From NCBI GenBank assembly GCA_030432235.1, contig JAUIHT010000008.1:62001-126000 (forward strand): 64,000 nucleotides of DNA. The letters are read 5' to 3'. Made by a program: the position numbers and the translations under genes. Below are positions 25,639-36,070 of this stretch, one piece after another; the first letter of the stretch is position 1, and every line of letters starts with the position of its first letter. Origin of the DNA: Verrucomicrobiia bacterium (GTDB lineage Bacteria; Verrucomicrobiota; Verrucomicrobiia; Opitutales; Cerasicoccaceae). The notes under the pieces were generated by a model, which made no database searches, was not told the origin of the DNA, and worked only from the letters and a program-made list of their open reading frames with translations.

Positions 25639-26797
25639 CCGTTACCTGGAGGCGAAGGGCTTCTCTGTCGTCACGGCTATCCTGCCGCGCCATAGCAGCT
25701 CGGAGGTGGCAGACTTCATCCTCGACTCGCCCTGCCGACGCCTGTTGGCCTTTGCCGCGCGCGGCACGATGATTCGCAACCGCTGGTACCAGGCCTTCCT
25801 GCCCAGCCTGAGCCCGGAGCAGGAGGTTTTTTCCTTCCTCGTGCCACAGGAGGACGAAGAGGTGCTGATGGGTCAAATCGTGGCCCTGGGGCAGCTTCGT
25901 TTGGCTGGTTCCGGCGCGGTTTACTCGGTCAAGGCCCAGCGAGCGGTCTTTGCATCCGGCTGCCCGCTCTGGCAGAACGGTGCGATGAGCTTCCCGCGTG
26001 CATCCAGCGCGTTGCAGCTCGGGCGCAGTCTCGTCGGAATTTTCTGCATCGCCCAGGCCAAGGCTGCCGAGGGCATCGCCCGCGCGGCGGTGCGCTCCGG
26101 CTCGCACGGGCCGTCCATTTTTTACTGCGAGGGGCGTGGCTTACGCGACCGCCTCGGTATCCTGCGCTTCACTCAGAACCCCGACAAGGAGTTCATCCAG
26201 GCCATTGTGGACGAGTTCGACGCCGAGCCGGTCTTCGAGGCCATGGTGCGCGCGGGTAATCTCGACCAGCCCGGGCGCGGCTTCATCTACCAGATGCCTA
26301 TCGCCAAAGGAGTGGTCAATCTCGCCACGGTGACGGCCTCGTCGGGGCAGGCGGCGTCCATGCAGCAGGTCATTCACGCCATCGACGAAATCCGGGGCGG
26401 GGCGGACTGGCGTTTGCAGAACGCGCTCCTGCCCGAGCCGCGCGCTGGTTTTGGCTTCTTCGGGTGGGGTGCGCGCGAACGGCGTTACCTGCTCAACCTG
26501 CAATTGCTTTCCTGCCTGGCCGAGCGCAAGCATAGCGAGGCACTGGTCGAGGCCGCGCTGGAGGCCGGAGCGCCGGGTATCAGCACGTCTTTCGGCAAGC
26601 TCATCCAGTCCGGCAGTGAAAAGACCAATGCCGGGGTGCGCATCAACCGCGAACGCGTGCTCATCAAGATGGCACTCAAGCCCGACAAGGTTGATTCTGT
26701 CATGCAGGCCATGCAGGCAGTCGCAACTGAGTCGGGCTGCACCGATCACTGCTTCTACGTGCAGCAAATCCCCCGTGCCTTGACCTTCCTCGGCTAG
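25631..26797 (+). CDS. Single-chain protein with three PII-like units
   Basis: 388 residues. Three consecutive segments look like PII/ferredoxin-like units: ~12-103 (VVTAILPRHSSSEVADFIL ... FSFLVPQEDEEVLMGQIV ... SVKAQRAVF), ~133-228 (GIFCIAQAKAAEGIARAAVR ... DRLGILRFTQNPDKEFIQAI ... GFIYQMPI) and ~289-388 (LLSCLAERKHSEALVEAAL ... RVLIKMALKPDKVDSVMQAM ... CFYVQQIPRALTF). Each has strand-helix-strand, a T-loop-like gap, strand-helix-strand. Canonical PII is a homotrimer of ~110-residue chains, so this could be a covalent pseudo-trimer. It is translationally coupled to the DUF1538 gene (ATG inside that gene, AAAGGAG 6 bases upstream). A role as its regulator is inferred; ligand-binding residues cannot be judged. 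Confidence 0.75.
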   Translation: MSNRYLEAKGFSVVTAILPRHSSSEVADFILDSPCRRLLAFAARGTMIRNRWYQAFLPSLSPEQEVFSFLVPQEDEEVLMGQIVALGQLRLAGSGAVYSVKAQRAVFASGCPLWQNGAMSFPRASSALQLGRSLVGIFCIAQAKAAEGIARAAVRSGSHGPSIFYCEGRGLRDRLGILRFTQNPDKEFIQAIVDEFDAEPVFEAMVRAGNLDQPGRGFIYQMPIAKGVVNLATVTASSGQAASMQQVIHAIDEIRGGADWRLQNALLPEPRAGFGFFGWGARERRYLLNLQLLSCLAERKHSEALVEAALEAGAPGISTSFGKLIQSGSEKTNAGVRINRERVLIKMALKPDKVDSVMQAMQAVATESGCTDHCFYVQQIPRALTFLG

Positions 26798-26809
26798 CAA
26801 GGCGAAGCC

Positions 26810-27463
26810 TTAGTCGAAAAGCGCAAGCAGCTTACCGTAGTCCAGATCGCTGAGACGATTTACGACCATGTGGGCGTCGGTGAACTCCTCCGCGGGATGG
26901 GTGGTGGCCACGGCACAGATTTTCATACCACCTTTCAGGCCGGCCTCGACGCCATGATGGGCGTCCTCGAAGACCAGGCAGCGCTCGGGGCGTCGGTCGA
27001 TCTTGTTGGCGGCGAGGAGAAAGACCTCCGGGTCGGGCTTGCCATGGGAGACGTCTTCGGAACTGACGATGCCGGCGAAATACTCGCGTACCCCGATGAC
27101 GTCCATGATAGTCTCGACGTTGATGCGGTCGGTGGAGGTGCCGACGCAGCAGGGGATTTCCTGGTCCTGGAGGAACTTGAGCAGGTCGTGCACGCCGGGG
27201 AGGGCCTCGATACCGGTTTCCTGGATGACCTCACGGTAGAGTTCCTCCTTGCGGAGGCTCAAGCGCTTGACCTCGGCCGGGTCGTTCGTCCACTTGAGGA
27301 TATTGGGGATGATGATGGCGTTCTTCATCCCGAAGGTCTTTTTGAAGTGGCCTTCGAAAAGAGGAAGGTCCTCCTCGGCGGCCAGACGCTCCCAACTCTC
27401 CTCATGCGCGGCGGAGGAGTCGATGACGACCCCGTCCCAGTCAAACAGTGCTCCGATATCCAT
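26810..27463 (-). CDS. HAD-family hydrolase (beta-phosphoglucomutase-like)
   Basis: 217 residues, a subfamily IA haloacid-dehalogenase fold. Motif I is LFDWDGVVIDSS (nucleophile Asp in DWD), motif II STDR, motif III K in SHGKPDPEVF and motif IV VFEDAHHGVEAG. The helical cap (EESWERLAAEEDLPLFEGHF ... ELYREVIQE) resembles the beta-phosphoglucomutase / sugar phosphatase group, which act on phosphorylated sugars. The exact substrate cannot be read. Pyrimidine-rich leader (CCTTCCTAGTCCTC). Convergent with the triple-PII gene, 12 bases apart. Confidence 0.85.
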   Translation of the reverse strand: MDIGALFDWDGVVIDSSAAHEESWERLAAEEDLPLFEGHFKKTFGMKNAIIIPNILKWTNDPAEVKRLSLRKEELYREVIQETGIEALPGVHDLLKFLQDQEIPCCVGTSTDRINVETIMDVIGVREYFAGIVSSEDVSHGKPDPEVFLLAANKIDRRPERCLVFEDAHHGVEAGLKGGMKICAVATTHPAEEFTDAHMVVNRLSDLDYGKLLALFD

Positions 27464-27496
27464 GAGGACTAGGAAGGGACGAATGACTATTTATTC

Positions 27497-27594
27497 AACC
27501 ACGGAATATGCAGAAGTACACGGAACTTTTGCAATACGGGTAAAACGAAGGGCACGAAAACTTTTCCGTGCCCTCCCGTGAATTCCGTGATTCT
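27497..27594. repeat. Intergenic inverted repeat, 'CACGGAA' type
   Basis: The left arm (27497-27528) carries CCACGGAATA and ACACGGAAC; the right arm (27561-27590) carries TTCCGTGCC and AATTCCGTGA, their approximate inverse. The arms enclose about 30 bases. It fills most of the gap between two same-strand genes. It resembles short dispersed repeats with 'ccgtg' units and could fold into a hairpin; a REP-like mobile or terminator-like role is inferred. Confidence 0.5.
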
Positions 27595-27601
27595 AAAAAA
27601 A

Positions 27602-29248
27602 CTACAGCTTTTTGCCCTTGGCGTCGGTGCCGCAGATGGAAACCTCCATGCCGAGGAGGCGTGCCAGCTCGGCCTTGGCGTAGAGGCACTGGTCGGCGGC
27701 AGCGGCCGTCTTGGCGTAGGCGACGTTGAGGTGGTTGGCCTTGTGGCGGGCCATCATCTGGTCGCGCGAAACACCGTAGGTGACCGCGTGCATGATGGGC
27801 CACTGTGGCGTGGTCTCGTCCAGGCGGCGCTGCGTTTCCTCTTTGGGCAGCTCGATGACCTTGGCGCGGCCGAGGTCCATCTTGAGCTTGCCGTCCTCGA
27901 TGAAGACACGGCTCCAGACGATTTCGCCGGTGTGGGCAATGCCGTGCAGGGTGCTGCCGCCCTTGGGGAAGTACATGGCGGGCTGCCGGTAGCCGTGGCT
28001 GCCCTTCCAGCCGCCGATGTGGTGCTCGACTGGTGCGCTGCCACTGATGAGGAAGACCCACACGTACTCGTCGGTGGTGCCGGACTGGTCCCAGTCGCCC
28101 CAGCGCAGGTCGTGTAAGGTGGTTTCGGGGGGCTGGCCGAGGGCGCGGTGCACACGGTTGGTCAGCAGGGCGTCGATGCCGCAGCATTCGTCGACCTCGT
28201 TGAAGTGCGGGTATGGCAGGCCCTTGTTGATGACGGTGCCGTCGGCGGCCTTGACCGGCGGGCGGTCGCTGCTGTTGAGCATGCCCTCGACCAGATCGCT
28301 GGCGGGGCAGATGTCTTTCAAGCCCTGCTGGTACTGGATGCCGATGGCTTCGCAGCCAAACTCGTGGCCGATACGGCAGGCGGCGATGTACATCTTGCAC
28401 TGCTCCAGCACCTGCGCCTTGGTGAGCTCGGTCTTGCCGTTTTTGCCGAAGTGGAAGTTGAAGCCTTTCTTCACCAGCCAATTGAAAACCTCCTCAGCTT
28501 CCTTGTTGGAGACTGCCTTCATACCGGCGTAGAGCGCGCTCTGTGAAAGCTGCTCCTTGCAGATGCCGGTGGGGAAGAGCAGCTCGTCCGGGATGGTGGC
28601 GTTGTACATGCCCATGCAGAACTCGTCAAAGACGCCGATGATGGTCTTGTTCTTGTCCAGGTTGGCGGCGATTTTCTCCGCGACCTTCTTGGCGCGAGCC
28701 GAGGCCTTGGCGGGGCCGTACTTGCGCACGTGGCCGGTGGCGTGTTTGACTTCGCCGGTCGTGAGCCAGCCCTCGAGGTTCTTTTGGAAACGCTTGTCCG
28801 CCAGGAAGTCCTCACTCCAAAGGGTGGAGTAGTTGACTCCAGCCTTGGTCAGCGAGCCGTTGAGGTTGAGCATGCCGACTAGGCCCGGCCAGGTGCCGCT
28901 CCAGTTGGCGACCGTCAGGATGGGCGCTTGGTGAGCAATGAGCCCGGCCAGGAGATGGTGCGAATACTGCCAGACGGCCTCAGCCACGATGATGGGCGTG
29001 TTGCGGTCGATCTTGGAAAAGATTTCGAGACCTTCTTTTTGACTGCCGATGAAGCCGTGCCCCTCGTCCTTCTTGAAGGGGTGGGCGCGCTTGAGGGTAT
29101 AGCCGAGGCTTTTGACAACGCTCGCCAAGTCGGTTTCCATCTTGTGTTGAGCCGCCCAGCAAGTCTGGTTTGCGGAGAGGCGCAGGTCGCCATTGGCAAC
29201 GAGCAGCACGGTTTTCGTGGTGGTTTTTTTACGGGATTTTGTGGCCAT
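27602..29248 (-). CDS. L-fucose isomerase-like protein
   Basis: 548 residues from the ATG at 29248 ([12 protein letters not shown]; the frame continues further upstream with no better start). It has the multi-domain plan of the FucI/AraA superfamily: [14 protein letters not shown] first domain, [48 protein letters not shown] in the middle and [16 protein letters not shown] followed by the barrel with [16 protein letters not shown] and [16 protein letters not shown]. Family members isomerise aldose/ketose pairs such as fucose/fuculose with a metal ion. Which sugar is used is unknown. The local HAD gene could act on the phosphorylated products, but that link is only positional. Confidence 0.72.
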   Translation of the reverse strand: MATKSRKKTTTKTVLLVANGDLRLSANQTCWAAQHKMETDLASVVKSLGYTLKRAHPFKKDEGHGFIGSQKEGLEIFSKIDRNTPIIVAEAVWQYSHHLLAGLIAHQAPILTVANWSGTWPGLVGMLNLNGSLTKAGVNYSTLWSEDFLADKRFQKNLEGWLTTGEVKHATGHVRKYGPAKASARAKKVAEKIAANLDKNKTIIGVFDEFCMGMYNATIPDELLFPTGICKEQLSQSALYAGMKAVSNKEAEEVFNWLVKKGFNFHFGKNGKTELTKAQVLEQCKMYIAACRIGHEFGCEAIGIQYQQGLKDICPASDLVEGMLNSSDRPPVKAADGTVINKGLPYPHFNEVDECCGIDALLTNRVHRALGQPPETTLHDLRWGDWDQSGTTDEYVWVFLISGSAPVEHHIGGWKGSHGYRQPAMYFPKGGSTLHGIAHTGEIVWSRVFIEDGKLKMDLGRAKVIELPKEETQRRLDETTPQWPIMHAVTYGVSRDQMMARHKANHLNVAYAKTAAAADQCLYAKAELARLLGMEVSICGTDAKGKKL

Positions 29249-29400
29249 GAGTATTCTCTGTAGAGGGGTTGATTTGGTAGAATTTGACGCGCATCTACCA
29301 AAAAATGGCAAATGAAAAATTGCGAATGCGTTTAATCGCATTCACTGTACTACCTTGTACCCCTCCGGTTCCCGCATGCACCGGAGGCTGTGCTGCCGGA

Positions 29401-30951
29401 TCAGGCTTGTTGCTTGACCCGCTTGCGTCGCCAAAACACCAGACCGAGAGTCAGTGACGCCGCGATCGCGGTGTAGGCCGCCGGCTCCGGAACCAGGGTC
29501 AGTCTGAGGACGTCATAGCTGCCGCTGCCCTGGAATTGCTGGCCTTGAAGAACCTCCACGGTGAATGTGTAGCCGGCATATTCACCGGTTCCTTGAACGG
29601 TCACATTGTTTCCGACCACGATGGTTCCATCCGAATAAACCAGGTCGAATGTTGTGCCGATAATACTCAGTTCGAATTCGTCGTAGGGGGTGATTTCAAT
29701 GATAGAGCCATTCAGGAAGGTTACGTCCCCGGCGTAGAACAACTGGTCAAACTCTCCGACCGTGGGATTGGTGAAAGCGCCAACTGCGGCGGTGAGACCT
29801 CCGAGCTCAAACTGGATGGTTGAGCCGTCCGAGGCAGTCAGGGTTCCTCCGCTGTAGACGGCGCCGGGGGAAAAGCCCGGTGCAAAGGTCGCGCCGTCGG
29901 ACAGGGTGGTGTTACCGCTGACGGACAGTTTGCCTTTGAGTACCCCGCCACTGGCGACCGTTACGTTGCCCACGATGCTGCCGGTGCCGGTCATGGTTCC
30001 GCCACTGCCCACCTCGGCTGTTCCGTCTTCCTCCAGAGTGATGATGATATTATCGACGACTTCAAAGATCGTCGAACCGCTGCCTCCAGAGACGTTCAGG
30101 GAGGTCAGGTTGGAATTCTGATTGGCCACGGCGGTCACCTTTTGCCCCGGGTTGGCAGCAGTGAAGCTCAAAGCCCCACTGGCGGGGACGATTTCCACGC
30201 TGTTATTGTTGCTCGCCACGTCAACGGCCTCGCCGTTAAACTGGATATTGCCGATTTGAATCAGGGGAGGCTCGTTCCCCGTGGACTGCCCGAAGGTGAT
30301 GAGGACGCCGTCCTGATGCGCGCCTGTGGATCCGGAGTCGGCGGCCCAGTTGGCCCAGTTGCTAAGCTGGTAGACAGGATCGTTTTGGAATTTGGCGGCT
30401 CCGGTCAGGGTGTCCGGGAACTCGGCGAAGGGTCCGGTGGTGATAGTCAGGTCCTTGATCTCGCTCCAGGTGGCAACTCCGGCGCCCGTTGAAGACGTCC
30501 CGGTCCAACCGGCCTCTGCTTCGAAAACGGAAAACCAGTTTTGCGTGTCATTGGTCACAAAGCCCGCCTGGCCCGTGGTGTTCGTGTAACTGTTTCCGTA
30601 GTAGCGCGGAGCGAGGATGGCTTTGTGGCCGCCACTGTCCTCGACCATGATGTTAAAGTAGATATCGCCATCGCTTCCCGCGACGTGCTCCCAACTGATA
30701 GCCGTCAGCGCGTTTTCCACGGTCATGCTGTTGAAATCGGCGGTGGAGAAGAAGGCCTTCTTGCCGGTTCGATTTGCCCAGTTGCTTTTGTTCCAATGGA
30801 AGTTGGCATCCCGGCCCGTGAAGGCAGTGAGGACACCAGACTCAGAGTCATAGTCAATAGAGGCACCATGGGTGCCCCACATGTTAAACGTGACGGCATG
30901 GCAGGATAGCGATGCCGTCGCTAATAGTGAGAGAAGCGTGATTTTTTTCAT
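29401..30951 (-). CDS. PEP-CTERM protein with beta-strand-repeat passenger region
   Basis: 516 residues. Signal peptide 1-19. A large N-terminal beta-rich region (~25-230), a segment ~245-420 of Gly/Thr/Ser-rich short repeats (GTAEVGSGGTMTGTGSIVGNV, VASGGVLKGKLSVSGNTTLS) like autotransporter-associated beta strands, then the PEP-CTERM tail VPEPAAYTAIAA, a hydrophobic helix and RRKRVKQQA. Secreted and probably surface anchored. Leader CCATTTCAC precedes the ATG, as at ilvE. Specific function unknown. Confidence 0.83.
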   Translation of the reverse strand: MKKITLLSLLATASLSCHAVTFNMWGTHGASIDYDSESGVLTAFTGRDANFHWNKSNWANRTGKKAFFSTADFNSMTVENALTAISWEHVAGSDGDIYFNIMVEDSGGHKAILAPRYYGNSYTNTTGQAGFVTNDTQNWFSVFEAEAGWTGTSSTGAGVATWSEIKDLTITTGPFAEFPDTLTGAAKFQNDPVYQLSNWANWAADSGSTGAHQDGVLITFGQSTGNEPPLIQIGNIQFNGEAVDVASNNNSVEIVPASGALSFTAANPGQKVTAVANQNSNLTSLNVSGGSGSTIFEVVDNIIITLEEDGTAEVGSGGTMTGTGSIVGNVTVASGGVLKGKLSVSGNTTLSDGATFAPGFSPGAVYSGGTLTASDGSTIQFELGGLTAAVGAFTNPTVGEFDQLFYAGDVTFLNGSIIEITPYDEFELSIIGTTFDLVYSDGTIVVGNNVTVQGTGEYAGYTFTVEVLQGQQFQGSGSYDVLRLTLVPEPAAYTAIAASLTLGLVFWRRKRVKQQA

Positions 30952-31172
30952 GTGAAATGGCGTTATGGGGGGTTTGCCTTTGGGAAAATAGCCCTTGGAC
31001 TTCAGGTCAAATCATAGATAATTATACCTAATATATATAGTCATTTAATATTAGTAATTCTTTTTCGTAATATCCATAGAAATTTTCAATACAAAAGTAT
31101 CATTGTCTTCTGATTTTGCGGTGTGGACTCATTCCTGTTGCCTCTACATTCAGGACTGTTTGACTGGGTCGT
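30952..31172. promoter_or_regulatory. AT-rich divergent promoter region
   Basis: A 221-base gap between two divergently transcribed genes. It is strikingly AT-rich at 31010-31110 (runs such as ATAATTATACC and TTTAATATTAG). Promoters for both neighbours are expected here, but no single box pair is convincing enough to place exactly. Confidence 0.4.
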
Positions 31173-32168
31173 ATGCGCGCACAGTTGGAATCCGTTATTG
31201 AGGAGCTCAAGACACTTCGGGCCGAGGGTGTCGAGGGTATCTATCTGGAAGACAGCACGTTGCAGAGACTGCGTGGCCTTGCTTTAGTCACAGAAAATAC
31301 AGAGGAAAATTTAGTTGTTGCAGCGAATGCCCGCGCGGAAACCCAACCCGCCGTGGAGGCACATGAACCGCAGCCGAACCTTCTGGCTGACTGGAAAAGC
31401 GAGACCTCGAAGGAACCTGCGCCCGTTAAAAAAGCTTCGTCCAAGCCCGCCTCCGCACCGGCCAAGGGGACACAGAGCCTGCCGCCTGGCGTTGCGCCCA
31501 TCCCCGCGCCCACGCCTTTCACACTCCCCCAGGGCGATAAGCAGACGCGCTGGGATTGGCTCAAAGACAAGGTGCTCAACGATCCGGTCTGCCAGGAGCA
31601 TGCCCAGCTAGATCGTGGCAACCGCGTCGTCCTTGGCGTGGGCAATCTCGACGCCGACATCTTTTTCTGCGGCGAGGCCCCCGGGGCAGACGAGGCCCTG
31701 CAAGGTGAGCCCTTTGTGGGCAAGGCAGGTCAGCTCTTGAATAAGATTATCGCCGCTATGGGCCTCAAGCGCGAGAAGGTCTACATCGGCAACATCATGA
31801 ACTGGCGGCCCGAGCACGACAAACCCTACGGTGACCGTCCACCGACCTCTGATGAAATGGCGTACTGCCTGCCGCACCTCGAAGCGCAGGTGGAAATCGT
31901 GCAGCCAAAGGTAATCGTGGCGCTTGGAGCGACGGCGGCGCAGGGCCTGATGCGTGTCAACGAGCGTCCGCCGGTCGGCCGTTCGCGCGGTCAGTGGTTT
32001 TCGTTTGGTGAGACGCCTTTCCTCATCACCTATCACCCTTCGTATCTGCTGCGTAACACACTGGAGTCGGAGAAGCGCAAAGTCTGGGAAGACATGCTGA
32101 TGGTCATGGAAAAAGTCGGCATGCCCATCTCTGACAAACAACGCGGCTACTTCCTGCCCAAGGGGTGA
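31173..32168 (+). CDS. Uracil-DNA glycosylase, family 4-like
   Basis: 331 residues: an N-terminal ~125-residue Ala/Pro/Lys-rich linker, then the glycosylase domain with FFCGEAPGADEALQGEPFVG, RKVYIGNIMNWRPE-type motif and ITYHPSYLLR. Removes uracil from DNA. Canonical family-4 enzymes bind a 4Fe-4S cluster with four Cys; here the conserved Cys of the 'CRP' motif is Trp (MNWRPE) and only single Cys are seen at VCQEH and YCLPHL, so the cluster is probably absent. UdgX or a phage SPO1-like DNA glycosylase relative is possible. The start is the ATG at 31173. Confidence 0.87.
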   Translation: MRAQLESVIEELKTLRAEGVEGIYLEDSTLQRLRGLALVTENTEENLVVAANARAETQPAVEAHEPQPNLLADWKSETSKEPAPVKKASSKPASAPAKGTQSLPPGVAPIPAPTPFTLPQGDKQTRWDWLKDKVLNDPVCQEHAQLDRGNRVVLGVGNLDADIFFCGEAPGADEALQGEPFVGKAGQLLNKIIAAMGLKREKVYIGNIMNWRPEHDKPYGDRPPTSDEMAYCLPHLEAQVEIVQPKVIVALGATAAQGLMRVNERPPVGRSRGQWFSFGETPFLITYHPSYLLRNTLESEKRKVWEDMLMVMEKVGMPISDKQRGYFLPKG

Positions 32169-32186
32169 GTGCTTGATTCAATCATA

Positions 32187-32899
<713 letters not shown>

Positions 32900-34183
32900 T
32901 CAAATCACGTCCTGGAGCATGGCTTCGCCGGGGAGAGCGGCGGGGAAGAGGCGCTCGCAGATTTCGCCGATGAGGTAGATGGAGCCGGTGGCTACGAGGA
33001 CATCGCCGGGCTCGCCTTCGGTGCAGTAGCCGGGGGCGGGGAAGACCTCCGCGACGTCCCCGAGGAAGACAGGCCGGTCGAAGCCGGGGGGGATGCATGA
33101 GCGCAGCTCCTCGTAAGAAGTGGCGCGGGGCTGCTTGGGTTCGAAGAGGATGAGCTCCTTGGCGTGACGGCAGACGATATCCAGAAGCGCTTCGGCGCGG
33201 GTTTTGCCGAGGCTGCCGGCCAGGATGACCGGATCACGGCCGGTCTCCGCTTTGAGCTGCTCGATGTTCTTTTCGAGCATGCGGGCGCCTTCGGCGTTGT
33301 GGGTGGCGTCGAGGATGAGCAGGCGACCGTCTTTCAGGCGCACGCGTTGCCAGCGCCCGGCCCATTCGACGGTGGCCAGGCCGCGGTCGATGGCTTCCTG
33401 GGGCACCGACAGGCGGCTTTGCATGATTTCGACCGCCATGGTGGCGAGAGCGGCGTTGATGCGCTGGAAATCGCCCTCCAGGCTGCTCGCCGGGTAGTTG
33501 CTCAAATCGTCCCCGTAGCGTTCGGTGACCGAGTAAACACGGCAACCTCGCTCGGCGGCGACGCCGCGGATGACGGCCTCGGCCTCGGGCGGCATGCGTC
33601 CGATGAGCACGGGGGCGCCGGGCTTGATGATGCCCGCCTTTTCGGCGGCGATTTTCTCCACTGTGTCACCGAGCTGCTGGGTGTGGTCGATGCCGATGGA
33701 AGTGATGATGCTCAAGTCGGGCAGGACGATGTTGGTGGCGTCGAGGCGTCCGCCCAGGCCGGTTTCGATGATGCCCACGTCCACCTGCTCGTCGGCGAAG
33801 TTCTGAAAGGCCATCCCGGTCATGAACTCGAAGAAGCTGGGCCGTTCGGCTGGTTCGACGGCTTCGGCAATGGGACGCAGGCGCTCCACGTAGGCCGTGA
33901 TGGCATCCGGGGCCAGTGGCTGGCGGTTGACCTGGATACGTTCGCCCAGATAGACGAGATGCGGCGAGGTGTAGAGCCCGGTCTTGAGGCCCGCGGCGCG
34001 GTAGATGGCCTCGAGCATGGCGCAGGTCGAGCCTTTGCCGTTGGTGCCGGCCACATGGATGACCGGATAGGTGCGGCAGGGATGGCCGAGGGCTTGCGCG
34101 AAGACCTGGATACGGTCAATGCCGTAGCTGGCCCCATGATATTTGAGGCTATACAGGTAGCGCTGCGTCTCGGCGTAGCTCAT
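32900..34183 (-). CDS. folC: Folylpolyglutamate/dihydrofolate synthase
   Basis: 427 residues. Adds glutamate to folates, and in many bacteria also forms dihydrofolate from dihydropteroate. Motifs: the ATP loop VIHVAGTNGKGSTCAMLE, LYTSPHLVYLGERIQVN, GLGGRLDATNIV, SIGIDHTQQLGDTVEKIAAEKAGI and WAGRWQRV. The start is preceded by CGCCCTCCTCTT, a pyrimidine run. It is downstream of accD by 34 bases, a common neighbourhood in bacteria. Confidence 0.93.
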   Translation of the reverse strand: MSYAETQRYLYSLKYHGASYGIDRIQVFAQALGHPCRTYPVIHVAGTNGKGSTCAMLEAIYRAAGLKTGLYTSPHLVYLGERIQVNRQPLAPDAITAYVERLRPIAEAVEPAERPSFFEFMTGMAFQNFADEQVDVGIIETGLGGRLDATNIVLPDLSIITSIGIDHTQQLGDTVEKIAAEKAGIIKPGAPVLIGRMPPEAEAVIRGVAAERGCRVYSVTERYGDDLSNYPASSLEGDFQRINAALATMAVEIMQSRLSVPQEAIDRGLATVEWAGRWQRVRLKDGRLLILDATHNAEGARMLEKNIEQLKAETGRDPVILAGSLGKTRAEALLDIVCRHAKELILFEPKQPRATSYEELRSCIPPGFDRPVFLGDVAEVFPAPGYCTEGEPGDVLVATGSIYLIGEICERLFPAALPGEAMLQDVI

Positions 34184-34217
34184 AAGAGGAGGGCGACCTC
34201 GGTCGCGAAAAGATGCC

Positions 34218-35072
34218 TCAGGCGCTCTTGCGGCCGAAGCCGAAGGCGTGCAACAGATGGGCGAGGCGTGCTTTCATTTGGTGACGATGTACGATCTGAT
34301 CTATGAGACCGTGCTCGAGCAAAAATTCCGAAGTTTGGAAACCATCGGGCAGATCCTGCTGGGTGGTCTCCTTGATCACGCGTGGTCCGGCGAAGCCGAT
34401 CAAGGCCTTGGGTTCGGCGATGATAACGTCCCCGAGAGAGGCGTAACTGGCCATGACCCCGGCCATGGTGGGGTTTGTTAAAACGCTGATATACGGCAGC
34501 TTGGCCTCGGAGTGGCGGGCCAGCGCGGCGCTGGTCTTGGCCATTTGCATAAGGCTGAGAATGCCCTCCTGCATGCGCGCGCCCCCGGAGGCCGAAACCA
34601 CGATGACGGGCATCTTGCCCGCAGTGGCGCGTTCAATGGCACGGGTGATCTTTTCACCCACGACGGAGCCCATGCTGCCGCCATTGAAGCTGAAGTCCAT
34701 TACGGCCAAGCTGACCTTCATGCCGCTGAGTTTGCCGGTGCCGCTGACCACGGCGTCCTTTTCCCCAGTCTTCTTCTGCGCTTCGGCGATACGGACTGGG
34801 TAGGGGCGGTTGTCGACGAAGCCCAGCGGGTCCTTCGACTCAAGCCCGGCATCCTCCTCCGTGAAGGTGCCATCGTCCAGAAGCAGCTCGACGCGACGGC
34901 GGGCGGCCAGCGGGAAGTGGTAGTTGCTCTTGGGCACCACCATCCAGTTTTGCTCGAGCTCCTTGTTGTAAATGATCTCACCGGACTCCGGGCACTTGGT
35001 CCAGAGCCCCGTGGGGATGTCCTTTTTCTTCACCCGGACGGTGTGGTACTTGGGCTTTCCAAAAATGGGCAT
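34218..35072 (-). CDS. accD: Acetyl-CoA carboxylase carboxyltransferase beta subunit
   Basis: 284 residues, usual length. With AccA it transfers carboxyl from biotin to acetyl-CoA, the first committed step of fatty acid synthesis. Family motifs: [47 protein letters not shown] and [18 protein letters not shown]. The N-terminal zinc ribbon is degenerate: of the usual four Cys only C27 remains; S30, V46 and S49 occupy the other places. The start is at [10 protein letters not shown]. Between comF and folC. Confidence 0.93.
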   Translation of the reverse strand: MPIFGKPKYHTVRVKKKDIPTGLWTKCPESGEIIYNKELEQNWMVVPKSNYHFPLAARRRVELLLDDGTFTEEDAGLESKDPLGFVDNRPYPVRIAEAQKKTGEKDAVVSGTGKLSGMKVSLAVMDFSFNGGSMGSVVGEKITRAIERATAGKMPVIVVSASGGARMQEGILSLMQMAKTSAALARHSEAKLPYISVLTNPTMAGVMASYASLGDVIIAEPKALIGFAGPRVIKETTQQDLPDGFQTSEFLLEHGLIDQIVHRHQMKARLAHLLHAFGFGRKSA

Positions 35073-35091
35073 GGCGAAATGTGGGTTGCGG

Positions 35092-35874
35092 TTAACCGTG
35101 TGCGAGGGTGGCGACGTCGATATGCAGCGCACCAGCCCGTCGCAGGGTGGTGGCGCAGGCATTGAGGGTGGCTCCTGTGGTGAAAACGTCGTCCACGAGT
35201 ACGTATCGAATGCTGAGGTCTAGCATCGCATTATCGCGCAGGGCAAACGCATTTTTTACGTTCTCGTAACGCTGTTTTCGGTTCAAACGGGTCTGTGAAA
35301 GGGTATCTCGGGTGCGTACGAGCAGCTTTTCCACGGGCAGACCGCCGGCGGCCTCGGCCATGACACGGGCCAGCAGCAGGCTCTGGTTGAAGCGCCGTTT
35401 GCGCTCACGCTTGGGGTAGAGCGGCACGGGCACGAGGGTGGCTCCCTGCAGGAACGCCGTGAAGTCCGGTCGCTCGTCCAGCAACGAGCGGATGTCGTGC
35501 AGGATGTAGCGGCCCTGCCGGTATTTCAACTCGTGGACGAGTGTGCGGCCGCCCTCGCGCGCCAGCAATAGTGTGCGACCCTCCTCAAAGGCCGGTTCGA
35601 GCTCCTGACAGTGGGGACAACTGCGCGAGCCCAGCATCTCACCAAAGAAGGGGAAGCCGCAACTACGGCAGTGCGGTGCACGCGCGTGGATGAGGCGTCG
35701 ACGGCCCTCATGAGAGAGGTACTGATATTCTCCGTCCTCGACCGGTTCCACTACCACCAGGCAGTCGCGCGGGAATAGCAGGTCACCCAGACCGGAGAGA
35801 AACTCGCGCGAGCCCTGGGCCAGGCGTTCCAGGCCAGTTCGGGATTCATCCAGCGTTTCCGGCTTAGGCGTCAT
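35092..35874 (-). CDS. ComF-family phosphoribosyltransferase-like protein
   Basis: 260 residues. The N-terminal region has a zinc-binding pair CRSCG ... CPHC, then the PRTase-like domain with [19 protein letters not shown] and [14 protein letters not shown] (the PRPP-binding loop). ComF helps natural transformation in some bacteria and elsewhere its role is unclear. The stop lies 19 bases before the accD start. Start at the ATG 35874; the leader TATCCTTTCCCAA is pyrimidine-rich. Confidence 0.87.
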   Translation of the reverse strand: MTPKPETLDESRTGLERLAQGSREFLSGLGDLLFPRDCLVVVEPVEDGEYQYLSHEGRRRLIHARAPHCRSCGFPFFGEMLGSRSCPHCQELEPAFEEGRTLLLAREGGRTLVHELKYRQGRYILHDIRSLLDERPDFTAFLQGATLVPVPLYPKRERKRRFNQSLLLARVMAEAAGGLPVEKLLVRTRDTLSQTRLNRKQRYENVKNAFALRDNAMLDLSIRYVLVDDVFTTGATLNACATTLRRAGALHIDVATLAHG

Positions 35875-36070
35875 TTGGGAAAGGATATCCGAATCGAAGT
35901 ATGGAGGAAGTCATTTTTCGGTGGGATGTGAGACTCTTGCTACCCCTACCCATCGGGCAAGCTTTGACCGTTGAATAAGATATTTTACTTAAATTATGGT
36001 ATAAATGAACAAGATTATGGGTTGCGGCTCATGACTTTTCACAATAGCCTGCATTTGAGTCTCTTATTCC

